A stretch of 29,358 nt of DNA from Lachnospiraceae bacterium UBA1766. GTDB taxonomy: Bacteria > Bacillota > Clostridia > Lachnospirales > Lachnospiraceae. The translations under genes and the position numbers were made by a program. The stretch's first letter is position 1. Every line of letters begins with the position of its first letter. The notes beneath the pieces are model-generated. The model was not told the DNA's origin. It saw nothing but the letters and a program-made list of their open reading frames with translations, and made no database searches. This document shows positions 16,877-25,221 of the stretch, in pieces. The DNA lies in assembly GCA_002314715.1 (NCBI GenBank), contig DCGY01000092.1, positions 5,458 through 34,815 of the forward strand, in the 5' to 3' direction.

Positions 16877-19537
16877 ATGTTTGAACAATACAGTATCGAC
16901 AAGACCTTGGAAGTTTTGCATACGGACGCAATTTTGGGGTTGACCTCAGAAGAGGCAAAAAAGCGTCTGCGTCAAAACGGAGAGAATTCATTGCCGGAGG
17001 GAAAACCGGAGAACTTTCTGCAACTGTTTCGAAACCAGCTGCAGGATCCCCTGGTGGCAGTTTTGCTGGTTGCCTTCGGAGTATCCTGTTTACTAAAGGA
17101 ATATGCGGATGCAGGGATTATGCTGGCAGTGGTTTTGATGAATGCGCTGATTGGTACAATCCAGGAGGGAAGGGCAAGAAAAGCCCTGGATTCCTTAAAG
17201 CATCTAAACAGTCCTAAGGCGCTGGTAATTCGGGACGGCCAAAAGCGGGAGATAGAAGCAGGAAAGCTGGTTACAGGGGATTTGGTATGCCTGGAAAACG
17301 GCTGTATGATTCCGGCGGATTTGCGCCTGGTTGAGAGCAATGGTTTAAAGACAGACGAATCTGTATTGACCGGGGAATCCGTCCCGGTAGAAAAAGATGC
17401 GTTGTTTTGTATGGAGTCGGGCAAAAGAAGCAGTCTGGGAGACCGACATAATATGGCCTATATGTCTACCATGGTGACCTACGGCAGAGGGAAAGGAATT
17501 GTAATCGGTTGTGGAAAACAGACCCAAATGGGCAAAATCGCGGGAACGCTTTTGGGTCAAAAGGAGGAACCCACTCCCCTGCAAAAAAGATTGGGAGAAC
17601 TGGGATGGATACTAAGTCTGTTGTCTCTGGTTTTGTGTGCAATCTTATTTGTAATTTCGGTTTGGCAAAAAAAGAATCTGATGGAAATGCTGCTATTGGC
17701 CATTTCCCTTGCTGTAGCGGCCGTTCCGGAGGGTTTGCCGGCCGTTGTGACCATTTGTCTGGCTATGTCCGTAAATCGCATGGTAAGGGCCAATACGATT
17801 ATCAGAAGGCTTCCCTGTGTGGAAACGCTGGCAAGTGTGGATGTGGTGTGCACGGATAAGACCGGAACCTTGACACAAAACCAAATGAAGGTGACAGAGG
17901 CTTTTTGGGAGGGACAGGAGTCAGCACTGCTTCCAATGGGGCTGGCACTTTGCAATGATGCCTGCCTGGGTGAACGGCCCATAGGAGACCCTATGGAAGT
18001 GGCTTTGCTGGAATTTGCATCCGGTAAGAGACAGGATAAAAGCTTTCTGGAGGAGCGTTATCCAAGGCGGGGAGAGATTCCGTTTGATTCCAAGCGAAAG
18101 TGTATGACGACATATCACCGTTATGATCACGGGGAATATATAGCCTTTACCAAAGGGGCACCGGAAATCCTGTTAAAAAAGTGTGCATATTATCAAAAAG
18201 GTCAAAGCTACTGCTGCATGACGAAAGAGGAGCGGGAACGTATTCGGGAGTTCGTGAAGATGATGTCTCTGCGTGCTCTTCGAACGTTAGCGGTTGCCTA
18301 TCGAGTGGAAGAAGAGGAGCAGAATCTGCAGGAAGAAAAATTGATTTTTTTAGGAGTGGTAGGGCTGCAGGATCCTCCAAGACCCCAGGTGAAAGAAGCA
18401 GTTGAATCTTTTTTGCAGGCGGGGGTCCGAACGGTTATGATTACCGGGGACCACAAGGATACGGCAGTGGCAATTGCAAAAGAAATCGGACTGGTTGGTG
18501 AAACCGGAGCCTGCATTTCCGGGGAGGAACTGGAGGAATTATCCTCGAAAGAATTGCAAAACAAACTGGAAAACCTGCGAGTGTTTGCGCGAGTCAGCCC
18601 CGAACAAAAATATCAGATTGTGAAAGCTTATCAGGAGGCGGGACATATTGTGGCCATGACGGGGGACGGAGTGAATGACGCACCGTCTTTGAAGGCTGCC
18701 GACATCGGAATCGCCATGGGGAAGAATGGAACGGATGTTGCCAGAGAATCTTCCGATATGATATTGACAGATGACAGTTTTGACTCCATTCGAAAAGCCA
18801 TGGAGGAAGGAAGAGGCGTATATGAAAACATTCGAAAAACAATTTTATTTCTGTTATCGTCTAACCTTGGGGAATTACTGACTATGTTTTTGGCCGCGGT
18901 ATTACAACTGGTAAATCCGTTGAAATCCGCCCATATTCTATGGATTAATCTGATTACCGATTCACTTCCGGCGCTGGCCTTGGGGGTGGATCCCTGCAAT
19001 GGACAGCAATTAATGAAGGCCTCTCCCAAAAACCCGAAGGAAAGCATTTTTGCAAGAGGCGGATTATTAACCATCTGTTTTTATGGTGGACTGATTGCTT
19101 TCACGGCCTTGTTGACTTTTTTGCTGCCGGTAATATTTGCTTTGGCACAGACGGGTGAGGGTGTGTCCTTTCAGGCAGTTCAGGAAACTCTTTGCAGGGA
19201 AAGTATCTTGCGAAGAAGTCAGACCTACAGTTTTACCGTACTATCTTTCTCACAGCTTTTTCATGCGCTGGGGATGCGGGATGTGAGCCGAAGCGTTTTT
19301 CGAAAGGGCTTTTGGAAAAACAAAGTTATGATACTGGCTTTGGTACTGGGGGGATTTTTGCAGTGGGCGGTAACCGGCATTCCGTTTCTTCGAAATGCGT
19401 TTCAAACTGTCGCCTTATCCGGAAGGGAATGGACAGAGCTTTTGATTCTGGCTTCTTTTCCTTTGCTTGCACACGAGATTTTTGTCTTTTCCGAGGAAAA
19501 ACTATTTGCGAATACCGAAAAAAATGGTATGATATAA
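16877..19537 (+). CDS. Ca2+-translocating P-type ATPase (P2 type)
   Basis: A membrane cation pump of 886 residues from ATG 16877. Order: N-terminal cation-ATPase domain, TM1-2, actuator domain with LTGESVPVEKD, TM3-4 with PEGLPAVVT, phosphorylation site DKTGTLT (D327), nucleotide-binding domain with the FTKGAPE motif, hinge TGDGVNDAPSLKAADIGIAMG, and TM5-10 with SSNLGELL and WINLITDSLPALALG. The M4 PEGLP, M5 Asn/Glu and M6 NLITDSLP pattern fits SERCA/PMCA-like bacterial Ca2+ exporters rather than heavy-metal or K+ pumps. An in-frame ATG at 16856 lies within the terminator stem without an SD, so 16877 is preferred. It stands between spoVAC and spoVAD, so a sporulation Ca2+ role is possible (inference). 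Confidence 0.93.
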   Translation: MFEQYSIDKTLEVLHTDAILGLTSEEAKKRLRQNGENSLPEGKPENFLQLFRNQLQDPLVAVLLVAFGVSCLLKEYADAGIMLAVVLMNALIGTIQEGRARKALDSLKHLNSPKALVIRDGQKREIEAGKLVTGDLVCLENGCMIPADLRLVESNGLKTDESVLTGESVPVEKDALFCMESGKRSSLGDRHNMAYMSTMVTYGRGKGIVIGCGKQTQMGKIAGTLLGQKEEPTPLQKRLGELGWILSLLSLVLCAILFVISVWQKKNLMEMLLLAISLAVAAVPEGLPAVVTICLAMSVNRMVRANTIIRRLPCVETLASVDVVCTDKTGTLTQNQMKVTEAFWEGQESALLPMGLALCNDACLGERPIGDPMEVALLEFASGKRQDKSFLEERYPRRGEIPFDSKRKCMTTYHRYDHGEYIAFTKGAPEILLKKCAYYQKGQSYCCMTKEERERIREFVKMMSLRALRTLAVAYRVEEEEQNLQEEKLIFLGVVGLQDPPRPQVKEAVESFLQAGVRTVMITGDHKDTAVAIAKEIGLVGETGACISGEELEELSSKELQNKLENLRVFARVSPEQKYQIVKAYQEAGHIVAMTGDGVNDAPSLKAADIGIAMGKNGTDVARESSDMILTDDSFDSIRKAMEEGRGVYENIRKTILFLLSSNLGELLTMFLAAVLQLVNPLKSAHILWINLITDSLPALALGVDPCNGQQLMKASPKNPKESIFARGGLLTICFYGGLIAFTALLTFLLPVIFALAQTGEGVSFQAVQETLCRESILRRSQTYSFTVLSFSQLFHALGMRDVSRSVFRKGFWKNKVMILALVLGGFLQWAVTGIPFLRNAFQTVALSGREWTELLILASFPLLAHEIFVFSEEKLFANTEKNGMI

Positions 19538-19574
19538 AATAGTATAATTGGAGATAAAAGAGAGGTACTTTTTT

Positions 19575-20666
19575 ATGGAAAAAATTATTTTGACCGGAGA
19601 CAGACCTACCGGAAGATTGCATATCGGACATTACGTAGGTTCTTTGAGAAGAAGAGTGGAGCTTCAGAATTCCGGTGAATTTGACAAGACCTATATTATG
19701 ATTGCGGACGCACAGGCGCTTACCGATAATATTGAGAATCCCGAAAAGGTTCGCCAGAATATTATTGAGGTTGCATTGGACTATATGTCCTGTGGATTGG
19801 ATCCTGCCAAGTCTACATTGTTTATTCAGTCTCAGATTTCAGAGCTTTGTGAGTTGACTTTTTATTACATGGATTTGGTAACGGTAGCAAGACTGCAGAG
19901 AAACCCTACGGTAAAGTCTGAGATTCAGATGCGTAACTTTGAAGCCAGCATTCCGGTAGGATTTTTCACCTACCCTATCAGCCAGGCGGCAGATATTACC
20001 GCATTTAAGGCAACCACTGTTCCGGTAGGTGGCGACCAGCTTCCTATGATTGAGCAGACCAGAGAAATTGTACATCGTTTTAACAGTGTATATGCTCCTG
20101 TATTGGTAGAGCCGAAGGCACTTCTTCCTGAGAATGAAGCGTGCCAGAGATTGCCCGGCATTGATGGATTGGCCAAAATGAGTAAATCTTTGGGTAACTG
20201 CATTTATCTTGCGGATTCAGCAGATGACATACAGGAAAAGATTATGAAGAAGATGTATACGGATCCTCAGCATTTGTATGTCAGTGATCCCGGTCACCTG
20301 GAGGGCAACGTGGTATTTACCTATTTGGATGCCTTCTGTAAGGACGAGCATTTCGAGAGATATCTTCCCGAATATGCAAATTTACAGGAATTAAAGGATC
20401 ATTACACCAGAGGTGGCTTGGGCGATGTAAAGGTAAAGAAACTCCTGAATAATATCATGCAGGAAACCTTCGAACCCATCCGTCAGCGCAGAAAAGAATT
20501 GGAAAAGGATATTCCTTATGTTTACGAGGTATTAAGAAAGGGTTCTGATGTGGCAAGAGAAACTGCGGCACAGACACTTTCTGAGGTAAAAAATGCAATG
20601 CGTATCAATTACTTTGATGATAAGGAACTGATTCGTATGCAGAGCGAAAAATATATAGGGGAATAA
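19575..20666 (+). CDS. trpS: Tryptophan--tRNA ligase
   Basis: A class Ic synthetase of 363 residues that charges tRNA-Trp. HIGH-type motif HIGH in GRLHIGHYVG is near residue 14, the Trp-binding region includes TYPISQAADITAFKA and VPVGGDQLPMIEQTREI, and KMSKS is in GLAKMSKSLGNCIYL. The start at 19575 is chosen because AGAGG lies nine bases upstream and the N-terminus MEKIILTGDRPTG matches the family; a longer frame from 19548 adds nine unlikely residues. A TATAAT is present at 19543-19548 but without a good -35. No T-box leader precedes it; the spacer is only 37 bases. Five bases separate it from the next gene. Confidence 0.97.
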   Translation: MEKIILTGDRPTGRLHIGHYVGSLRRRVELQNSGEFDKTYIMIADAQALTDNIENPEKVRQNIIEVALDYMSCGLDPAKSTLFIQSQISELCELTFYYMDLVTVARLQRNPTVKSEIQMRNFEASIPVGFFTYPISQAADITAFKATTVPVGGDQLPMIEQTREIVHRFNSVYAPVLVEPKALLPENEACQRLPGIDGLAKMSKSLGNCIYLADSADDIQEKIMKKMYTDPQHLYVSDPGHLEGNVVFTYLDAFCKDEHFERYLPEYANLQELKDHYTRGGLGDVKVKKLLNNIMQETFEPIRQRRKELEKDIPYVYEVLRKGSDVARETAAQTLSEVKNAMRINYFDDKELIRMQSEKYIGE

Positions 20667-20671
20667 ACACT

Positions 20672-21463
20672 ATGAGTTTGAATAAGTGGGAAGCAGAAAG
20701 CGATAGCTCAGATGAAAAGATATCGCCTCTCGCAACATTGATTGCGTTTTGTGGCATATTGATTGGGGTATTTATTATTTGCACAATTGTTTGGTCTGTC
20801 AGTCACACCAAAAAGACAAGCGAAACAGTTGGAAACACGGTTGCGTCAAATGTGATTCCAAGCAGCACCTCTATTGTAGATATTCTGGCAGAAGAACCTA
20901 CAAAGTCCGAAGAACCCACAGACAGTTGGACAACCGATGATCCGATTTCCGGAGACGATACCATGGAGTTTGTGGCAATTGAGGAGGAAGTAACTGCAAG
21001 AGATGTTACCAATCTTCGTAACGTGCCCAATACCAGCAGTGAAAAGACCGTGGTTGCCCAGTTACATAACGGAGAGGTGGCGAAGCGTGTCGGCTACAAT
21101 GCGGAGATGGGTTGGTCCAAATTGGAATACAATGGAGAGACTGTATATGCGGCAACGAAGTTTTTGACACCGGATTTGGGATATCGTCCCATTGTGCTGG
21201 AAGAGGATGCCAACCGAGTTACCACCATTGAAGGTAAGGTCATCATTTTCCAGGATTGCAATGACTATGTAACCCCCAAGGAGTATGTAAATCTTCGAAT
21301 TGAGCCCAGTACGGCACAGGGTAATAATACGGTAAAGACACAGCTGAAAAAGGGCGAGAAGGTCCATAGAACAGGCTACAGCCCTGATTCCGGTTGGTCC
21401 AGAATTGATCTTGACGGCGAAGTGCTTTTCGTGGTATCCAGCTATTTGGAAAAGGCAGAGTAG
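20672..21463 (+). CDS. Membrane-anchored protein with two SH3b domains
   Basis: A 263-residue protein: about 20 polar N-terminal residues, one TM (about 22-44), a Ser/Thr/Glu-rich linker (about 50-100), then two bacterial SH3 domains. Each contains the N-L-R motif with a trailing G-W-S: VTNLRNVPNT...MGWSKLEYNGE (about 108-165) and YVNLRIEPST...SGWSRIDLDGE (about 200-258). Bacterial SH3 domains commonly bind peptidoglycan, so the protein probably touches the wall outside the cell. SD AGGGGAA overlaps the end of trpS, and a strong palindrome terminator follows. No catalytic domain is seen. Confidence 0.9.
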   Translation: MSLNKWEAESDSSDEKISPLATLIAFCGILIGVFIICTIVWSVSHTKKTSETVGNTVASNVIPSSTSIVDILAEEPTKSEEPTDSWTTDDPISGDDTMEFVAIEEEVTARDVTNLRNVPNTSSEKTVVAQLHNGEVAKRVGYNAEMGWSKLEYNGETVYAATKFLTPDLGYRPIVLEEDANRVTTIEGKVIIFQDCNDYVTPKEYVNLRIEPSTAQGNNTVKTQLKKGEKVHRTGYSPDSGWSRIDLDGEVLFVVSSYLEKAE

Positions 21464-21522
21464 TAGAATTGTGATTTTCAGATTTACCTAGATGGTTTTT
21501 CAGAATATTATAGGCAATAAGA

Positions 21523-21550
21523 AAAGGCGGAAACAATTGTTTCCGCCTTT
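21523..21550. terminator. Bidirectional terminator, 28-bp perfect palindrome
   Basis: AAAGGCGGAAACAA is followed immediately by its exact reverse complement (centre between 21536 and 21537). T-rich sequence follows on the plus side. It separates two convergent genes and can serve both. Confidence 0.88.
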
Positions 21551-21568
21551 GTTTGTTGAGTTTTTTGA

Positions 21569-23167
21569 TTATGCAAGAGATAACAATCTTCTCTTGTAAT
21601 CGTTGAAGTCTGCATCGGAAATGATTCCGGCTTCCTTTAACTTCATAAGGTTCTGAGCCTTCTTCTGAAGTTCGCTGATGTCACCGTTGGTACGAAGAAT
21701 ATCATCGATAATCTTCTTCTCATAGGACTTGTATTCATCATTGGAGATGAAGTTGATTTCTGCAAAGGATCTAAACTGCTGCATTCTTGCAATTACATCT
21801 TCATCGGATTCTACTACAGTAAGAATTTCTTTCTTCTTAGCCATGAATTCTGCATCAGATAACCATCCGCAACGGTTCAAGGTTACTAAGCAGGTAATCT
21901 GATTTTTTAACTTGGTGTCGGAAGAGAAGTCCAAAGCGGTAAGCTCTGCCACAAGTTCCTTCTTCTTTGCTTCGAATTCTTCGGGAGTGAAGAGGAAGGT
22001 ACTGCTCAAAGTAGAAAGTCTGGTAAGCTTGTGCTCCAAAACAGGAGTGGAATCGCTCATCTTAATCTTGGTATCATCGGTAACCTGTTTGATAAACTGT
22101 TCGAACTGAGCCTCTGAGATAATCTCGCAATCCTTGAGGATTGGCCACTTCTCAATTTTCTCCACTACAGTGGATTCAGAATCTTCTGAATTGTACTGTA
22201 CGGAAATGATTGTATCGGAACAAATCTGCTCATATTCATCATCACTTATAACACCAAAGAGATTTAAGATTAATAACTTCTTCAGGTTGGTGCGAAGTAC
22301 TTCATTGGAAACATTGTCAAGGCTTGCACTCTCTTCGATGGTAGCTTCCTTGAAAGCGGTAAATTCTGCTTCGGAAAGGAAACCGATTTCGCTGTACTGA
22401 ATATTTACCTTAACCTTGTTGAAGAATGCATCCAAATTATTCAGAACACTGATATATTCAGCCTTGGTAGCACGATACTCTTTCTCGGTAAGCATACCGG
22501 TCTGGTAAATTGCCTCCAATTTTTCCAGCTTCTTCTTGAACTCTTCCTTGGAAATGGTAGATACCGGATCGGAGGAAGGTGCGGGAGCGGGAGTAGATAC
22601 CGGTGAAGTAGTAATGGGAGCTACGGGAGAAACAGGAGCAACCGTCTCAACAGGAGCGGGAGCTACAGGTGTAACTGTTTCTACGGGAGCAGATACTTCA
22701 GCCGCTTCTTCATGCGCAGGTTCAACATACTCGGGCTCAGAAGGCTTAATTTCTACAGAAGCTGTCGGAGCGGTAGCTGCAACAGGAGTAGGAGCGGGAG
22801 TGGAAGGACCGGTCTTCGCATTGGGATCGTTGGCACTGATAATCTTATTCAAAAGAAGAAGTACTCTGTCAATTTCACGAATGTTTGGAAGTCTGATCTG
22901 AGCTTTCTCAGAGCCGTACAAAGTATTGGTACGAACATAAATAATCAGAGCCTCTAAACCTTCATACATGGTACGCTCAACTTTTTTAACGGATTTGAAC
23001 TCGTAGTTGATATCGCCGGTGTAGGTATTTCTTTTGCTCTCAAGGAAAATAATACCTTTACCGGTAATCATGGAATCAGAAATATCCAGGTAAAGACTTT
23101 TTTCATTTCCTTCGAATCGCTTCAAGAAGGCCTTGTTTAAATCGCATTGAAAATGCTCGTTTGCCAT
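21569..23167 (-). CDS. Protein with about eight SHOCT-like repeats
   Basis: A 532-residue protein with no signal peptide or TM. Residues about 1-115 look like a PH/GRAM-like beta domain (KSLYLDISDSMITGKGIIFL, then a helix with IREIDRVLLLLNKI). Residues about 120-203 are a Pro/Ala/Val/Thr linker. The rest is a tandem of short helical units with a shared G-h-[IL]-[ST]-x-x-E-[FY] core: GMLTEKEY, GFLSEAEF, GVISDDEY, EIISEAQF, FLFTPEEF, GWLSDAEF, NFISNDEY and GIISDADF, each followed by a Lys/Glu helix. This matches the SHOCT motif, usually present once at a C-terminus. The start at 23167 has GAGGCG nine bases upstream; a longer frame to 23203 lacks an SD. Function unknown; oligomerisation or binding scaffold is plausible. 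Confidence 0.8.
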   Translation of the reverse strand: MANEHFQCDLNKAFLKRFEGNEKSLYLDISDSMITGKGIIFLESKRNTYTGDINYEFKSVKKVERTMYEGLEALIIYVRTNTLYGSEKAQIRLPNIREIDRVLLLLNKIISANDPNAKTGPSTPAPTPVAATAPTASVEIKPSEPEYVEPAHEEAAEVSAPVETVTPVAPAPVETVAPVSPVAPITTSPVSTPAPAPSSDPVSTISKEEFKKKLEKLEAIYQTGMLTEKEYRATKAEYISVLNNLDAFFNKVKVNIQYSEIGFLSEAEFTAFKEATIEESASLDNVSNEVLRTNLKKLLILNLFGVISDDEYEQICSDTIISVQYNSEDSESTVVEKIEKWPILKDCEIISEAQFEQFIKQVTDDTKIKMSDSTPVLEHKLTRLSTLSSTFLFTPEEFEAKKKELVAELTALDFSSDTKLKNQITCLVTLNRCGWLSDAEFMAKKKEILTVVESDEDVIARMQQFRSFAEINFISNDEYKSYEKKIIDDILRTNGDISELQKKAQNLMKLKEAGIISDADFNDYKRRLLSLA

Positions 23168-23241
23168 AATAAATCGCCTCGTTTCTACTAAAATATTATG
23201 CAAGACATTTGTCTTAATTACTAAATCAAAAAAGCACTAAA

Positions 23242-23272
23242 CAGAAGCTTTATCCGTATGGAGAAGCTTCTG
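23242..23272 (-). promoter_or_regulatory. Leader hairpin of the SHOCT gene
   Basis: CAGAAGCTT (23242-23250) pairs perfectly with AAGCTTCTG (23264-23272), loop of 13. Read on the minus strand it is followed after seven bases by a run of six T (23235-23230 region), so it could act as an attenuator in the long leader. Confidence 0.45.
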
Positions 23273-23307
23273 AATGAAAAAACGGTATACTTTTTGCACG
23301 TAACACT

Positions 23308-23336
23308 AGTATAAATAAAAAGTTTAGAGATGTCAA
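23308..23336 (-). promoter_or_regulatory. Near-consensus sigma-A promoter of the SHOCT gene
   Basis: On the minus strand TTGACA (23336-23331), a 17-base spacer and TATACT (23313-23308). The -35 is perfect and the -10 differs by one base. The leader would be about 130 bases. Confidence 0.88.
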
Positions 23337-23366
23337 GAGAGTGAGTCGCTTCAATTGAGTACAAAA

Positions 23367-23396
23367 TTCACAAAAAATGCACAATTTTTTTGTGAA
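23367..23396. repeat. 11-bp A/T-rich inverted repeat upstream of spoVAD
   Basis: TTCACAAAAAA (23367-23377) is the exact reverse complement of TTTTTTGTGAA (23386-23396), with an eight-base spacer. It lies between the minus-strand promoter and spoVAD; an operator is possible. A terminator is unlikely because no T-run lies outside the arms. Confidence 0.5.
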
Positions 23397-23428
23397 ACCG
23401 TTTCTGTTTTGCACAGTACATATTTTAA

Positions 23429-23457
23429 GCACAATTCGGGGAAAATAGAACATCATA
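23429..23457 (+). promoter_or_regulatory. Possible forespore (sigma-G-like) promoter of spoVAD
   Basis: GCACA (23429-23433), a 17-base spacer and CATCATA (23451-23457) fit the sigma-G pattern GHATR / CATNHTA with one mismatch. The leader would be short (about 14 bases) and would start at the SD, which weakens the case. Confidence 0.25.
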
Positions 23458-23477
23458 TTCAGAAAGGAAATGACAGG

Positions 23478-24497
23478 ATGAATGACAGGACGAATGGTTC
23501 CAGTGTTATTTTGGGAGAACCGGTTCACATTGTGGAAAGCGCCAGCGTGGTAGGAACCAAAGAAGGAAGGGGACCCTTGGGAACGTATTTTGACTTGGTG
23601 GGAGAGGATGATTTGTTTGGCGCCAAAAACTGGGAGGAGGCGGAAAGCGAAATGCAGAAAAATGCCGCCTGCCTGGCCATGAAAAAGGCGAAACTTCGGC
23701 CGGAGGATATTACTTTTTTGTTTGCCGGGGATTTATTGGGACAATCCATCGCCAGCAGTTTTGGATTAAGTGGGTATCAAATTCCCATGTTTGGGGTTTA
23801 CGGAGCCTGCTCCACTTGTGGTGAATCCTTGGCACTGGGTACCTTGATGGTTTCAGGTGGTTTCGCCAAGAGGGCACTTTGTGTTACCTCCAGTCATTTC
23901 GCCAGTGCAGAGAAGGAATTTCGATTTCCCTTGGAATACGGAAGTCAAAGACCCCTTTCCGCTTCCTGGACGGTAACCGGAAGCGGTGCATTTATATTGT
24001 CAAAAGAGACAGCAGGGGTGGCGCGGATTGCAGGGGTGACCGTTGGAAGAATTGTGGATTTCGGAATCAAGGACTCCATGAACATGGGAGCCTGCATGGC
24101 ACCGGCAGCCGCGACAACGATTGGGAACCATTTTCGGGAATGGAATCGAACCCCAAAGGATTACGATTGTATCATTACGGGAGATTTGGGAAAGACCGGC
24201 AGAGATTTACTCCTGCATTTATTGCGAAAGGAGGGATATGATCTGTCGGATTGTCATATGGACTGCGGAATCGAAATGTATGATTTGGAGAAACAGGATG
24301 TGCATGCGGGTGGAAGCGGCTGCGGTTGCTGCGCCTCAATTCTTTCCGCATATATATTACGGAAGCTGTCGGTGTGGAGAGAGTGGAATCGTGTTCTGTT
24401 TGTACCCACCGGAGCTCTTTTGTCCAAGGTGAGTTTTCAGGAGGGAAGGACAATTCCCGGAATTGCCCATGCAATCGTATTGGAGAGAAATTGTTAA
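23478..24497 (+). CDS. spoVAD: Stage V sporulation protein AD
   Basis: A 339-residue thiolase-fold protein on the inner spore membrane that binds dipicolinic acid in Bacillus. It has no TM. VVGTKEGRGPLGTYFDLVGEDD, the thiolase-like Cys region PMFGVYGACSTCGESLALG, SSHFASAEKEFRFPLEYGSQRP and the C-terminal GGSGCGCCASILSAYIL are hallmark SpoVAD segments. The start is ATG 23478 with AAAGGA nine bases upstream; 339 residues is the usual family length, whereas the longer frame from 23355 runs through the promoter region. It is detached from spoVAC by 11.1 kb and from spoVAE by 2.2 kb, so coordinated expression would need separate forespore promoters. Confidence 0.96.
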   Translation: MNDRTNGSSVILGEPVHIVESASVVGTKEGRGPLGTYFDLVGEDDLFGAKNWEEAESEMQKNAACLAMKKAKLRPEDITFLFAGDLLGQSIASSFGLSGYQIPMFGVYGACSTCGESLALGTLMVSGGFAKRALCVTSSHFASAEKEFRFPLEYGSQRPLSASWTVTGSGAFILSKETAGVARIAGVTVGRIVDFGIKDSMNMGACMAPAAATTIGNHFREWNRTPKDYDCIITGDLGKTGRDLLLHLLRKEGYDLSDCHMDCGIEMYDLEKQDVHAGGSGCGCCASILSAYILRKLSVWREWNRVLFVPTGALLSKVSFQEGRTIPGIAHAIVLERNC

Positions 24498-24579
24498 AAG
24501 GATACCTGCAGAAAGTATGGAAGCGCCTCTTGCATTACGAGGTATTTGCTGATAGAATCGTTCTGAAAGAGGTGTGTCT

Positions 24580-24810
24580 ATGCGAAGATTAGAGTTTAAG
24601 ATGGAACGACCGGGTTTGTTGGAAATCGGTCAGAATATTACGGTAACAGAAGGCGTTTTGCCCAGTAACTATTATTACACCATTGATCCTTCGCTGGCGA
24701 TGTCTGCCAATATCCCTTTCCGCGACAGACTGAAAAGCAAGGCCGGCGTGGTGGTGGATATTCAGGAGAATCCCAGAGGATTCTATGTGACGGCAGAATT
24801 TGACGAGTAA
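24580..24810 (+). CDS. Small conserved-looking protein, 76 aa, unknown
   Basis: A 76-residue ORF starting at ATG 24580, seven bases after GAGG (24569-24572); the in-frame GTG at 24574 is too close to the SD. It has mixed beta character (RRLEFKMERPGLLEIGQNITV) with several Tyr (SNYYYTIDPS) and an acidic end (TAEFDE). No TM, Cys or signal peptide. It lies 82 bases after spoVAD and 33 before ridA on the same strand. The clean SD and protein-like composition make it real; the family is not recognised. Confidence 0.75.
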   Translation: MRRLEFKMERPGLLEIGQNITVTEGVLPSNYYYTIDPSLAMSANIPFRDRLKSKAGVVVDIQENPRGFYVTAEFDE

Positions 24811-24843
24811 AAACAAAAGAAAAAAAGATGAGAGGTATATGAA

Positions 24844-25215
24844 ATGAAAAAAATCGCAACATCCAATGCACCGGCTGCAATCGGCCCTTATTCTCAGGGT
24901 ATTATCACCGGAAACTTATTGTTCTCTTCAGGACAGATTGCCCTTGATCCCAAAACCGGAGAGATCGTGGGAACCGATATTGTATCCCAGACAGAGCAGG
25001 TAATGAAGAATCTTGGTGCTATTTTGAACGAGGCAGGAACTTCTTATGAGAAGGTAGTAAAAACCACCTGCTTTTTGGCAGATATGGGTGATTTTGCCAC
25101 ATTTAATGAGATTTACGGCAAATATTTTACCGAGAAGCCGGCAAGAAGCTGCGTAGCGGTAAAAACACTTCCCAAGAATGTACTTTGTGAAGTTGAAGTG
25201 ATTGCAGAGGTGTAA
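24844..25215 (+). CDS. ridA: RidA family reactive-enamine/imine deaminase
   Basis: A 123-residue cytoplasmic trimeric enzyme that hydrolyses reactive 2-aminoacrylate/imine intermediates released by PLP enzymes. Family marks: SNAPAAIGPYSQGI at the N-terminus, FSSGQIALDPKTGEIV, and PARSCVAVKTLPKNVLCEVEVIA, containing the substrate-carboxylate Arg101 and Glu116. The length is standard. SD GAGAGG precedes it, and the aroK-like gene starts six bases after the stop. Whether it is a true RidA or another subfamily cannot be decided without phylogeny, but Arg101 favours deaminase activity. Confidence 0.94.
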   Translation: MKKIATSNAPAAIGPYSQGIITGNLLFSSGQIALDPKTGEIVGTDIVSQTEQVMKNLGAILNEAGTSYEKVVKTTCFLADMGDFATFNEIYGKYFTEKPARSCVAVKTLPKNVLCEVEVIAEV

Positions 25216-25221
25216 AATTTC

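Larger units (their letters stand above)
23168..23477. other. Divergent intergenic region, SHOCT gene and spoVAD
   Basis: No gene is supported in these 310 bases. It holds the minus-strand promoter (23308-23336), a 9-pair hairpin in the resulting leader (23242-23250 with 23264-23272), an A/T hairpin or operator (23367-23377 with 23386-23396) and, near spoVAD, a weak sigma-G-like pair. Reading through from 23355 in the spoVAD frame is possible but unsupported as coding. Confidence 0.6.

Noticed and set aside
19538..19574. Possible T-box leader before trpS
   Set aside because: Only 37 bases separate the ATPase stop and trpS; no antiterminator bulge or terminator is present.
22536..22901. 121-residue plus-strand frame rich in Gly/Thr/Val
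   Set aside because: It is the antisense of the Pro/Ala/Thr linker of the SHOCT gene and reflects its repeat composition.
23355..23477. N-terminal extension of spoVAD by 41 residues
   Set aside because: The extension covers an inverted repeat and a promoter-like region, lacks an SD, and would exceed the normal SpoVAD length.
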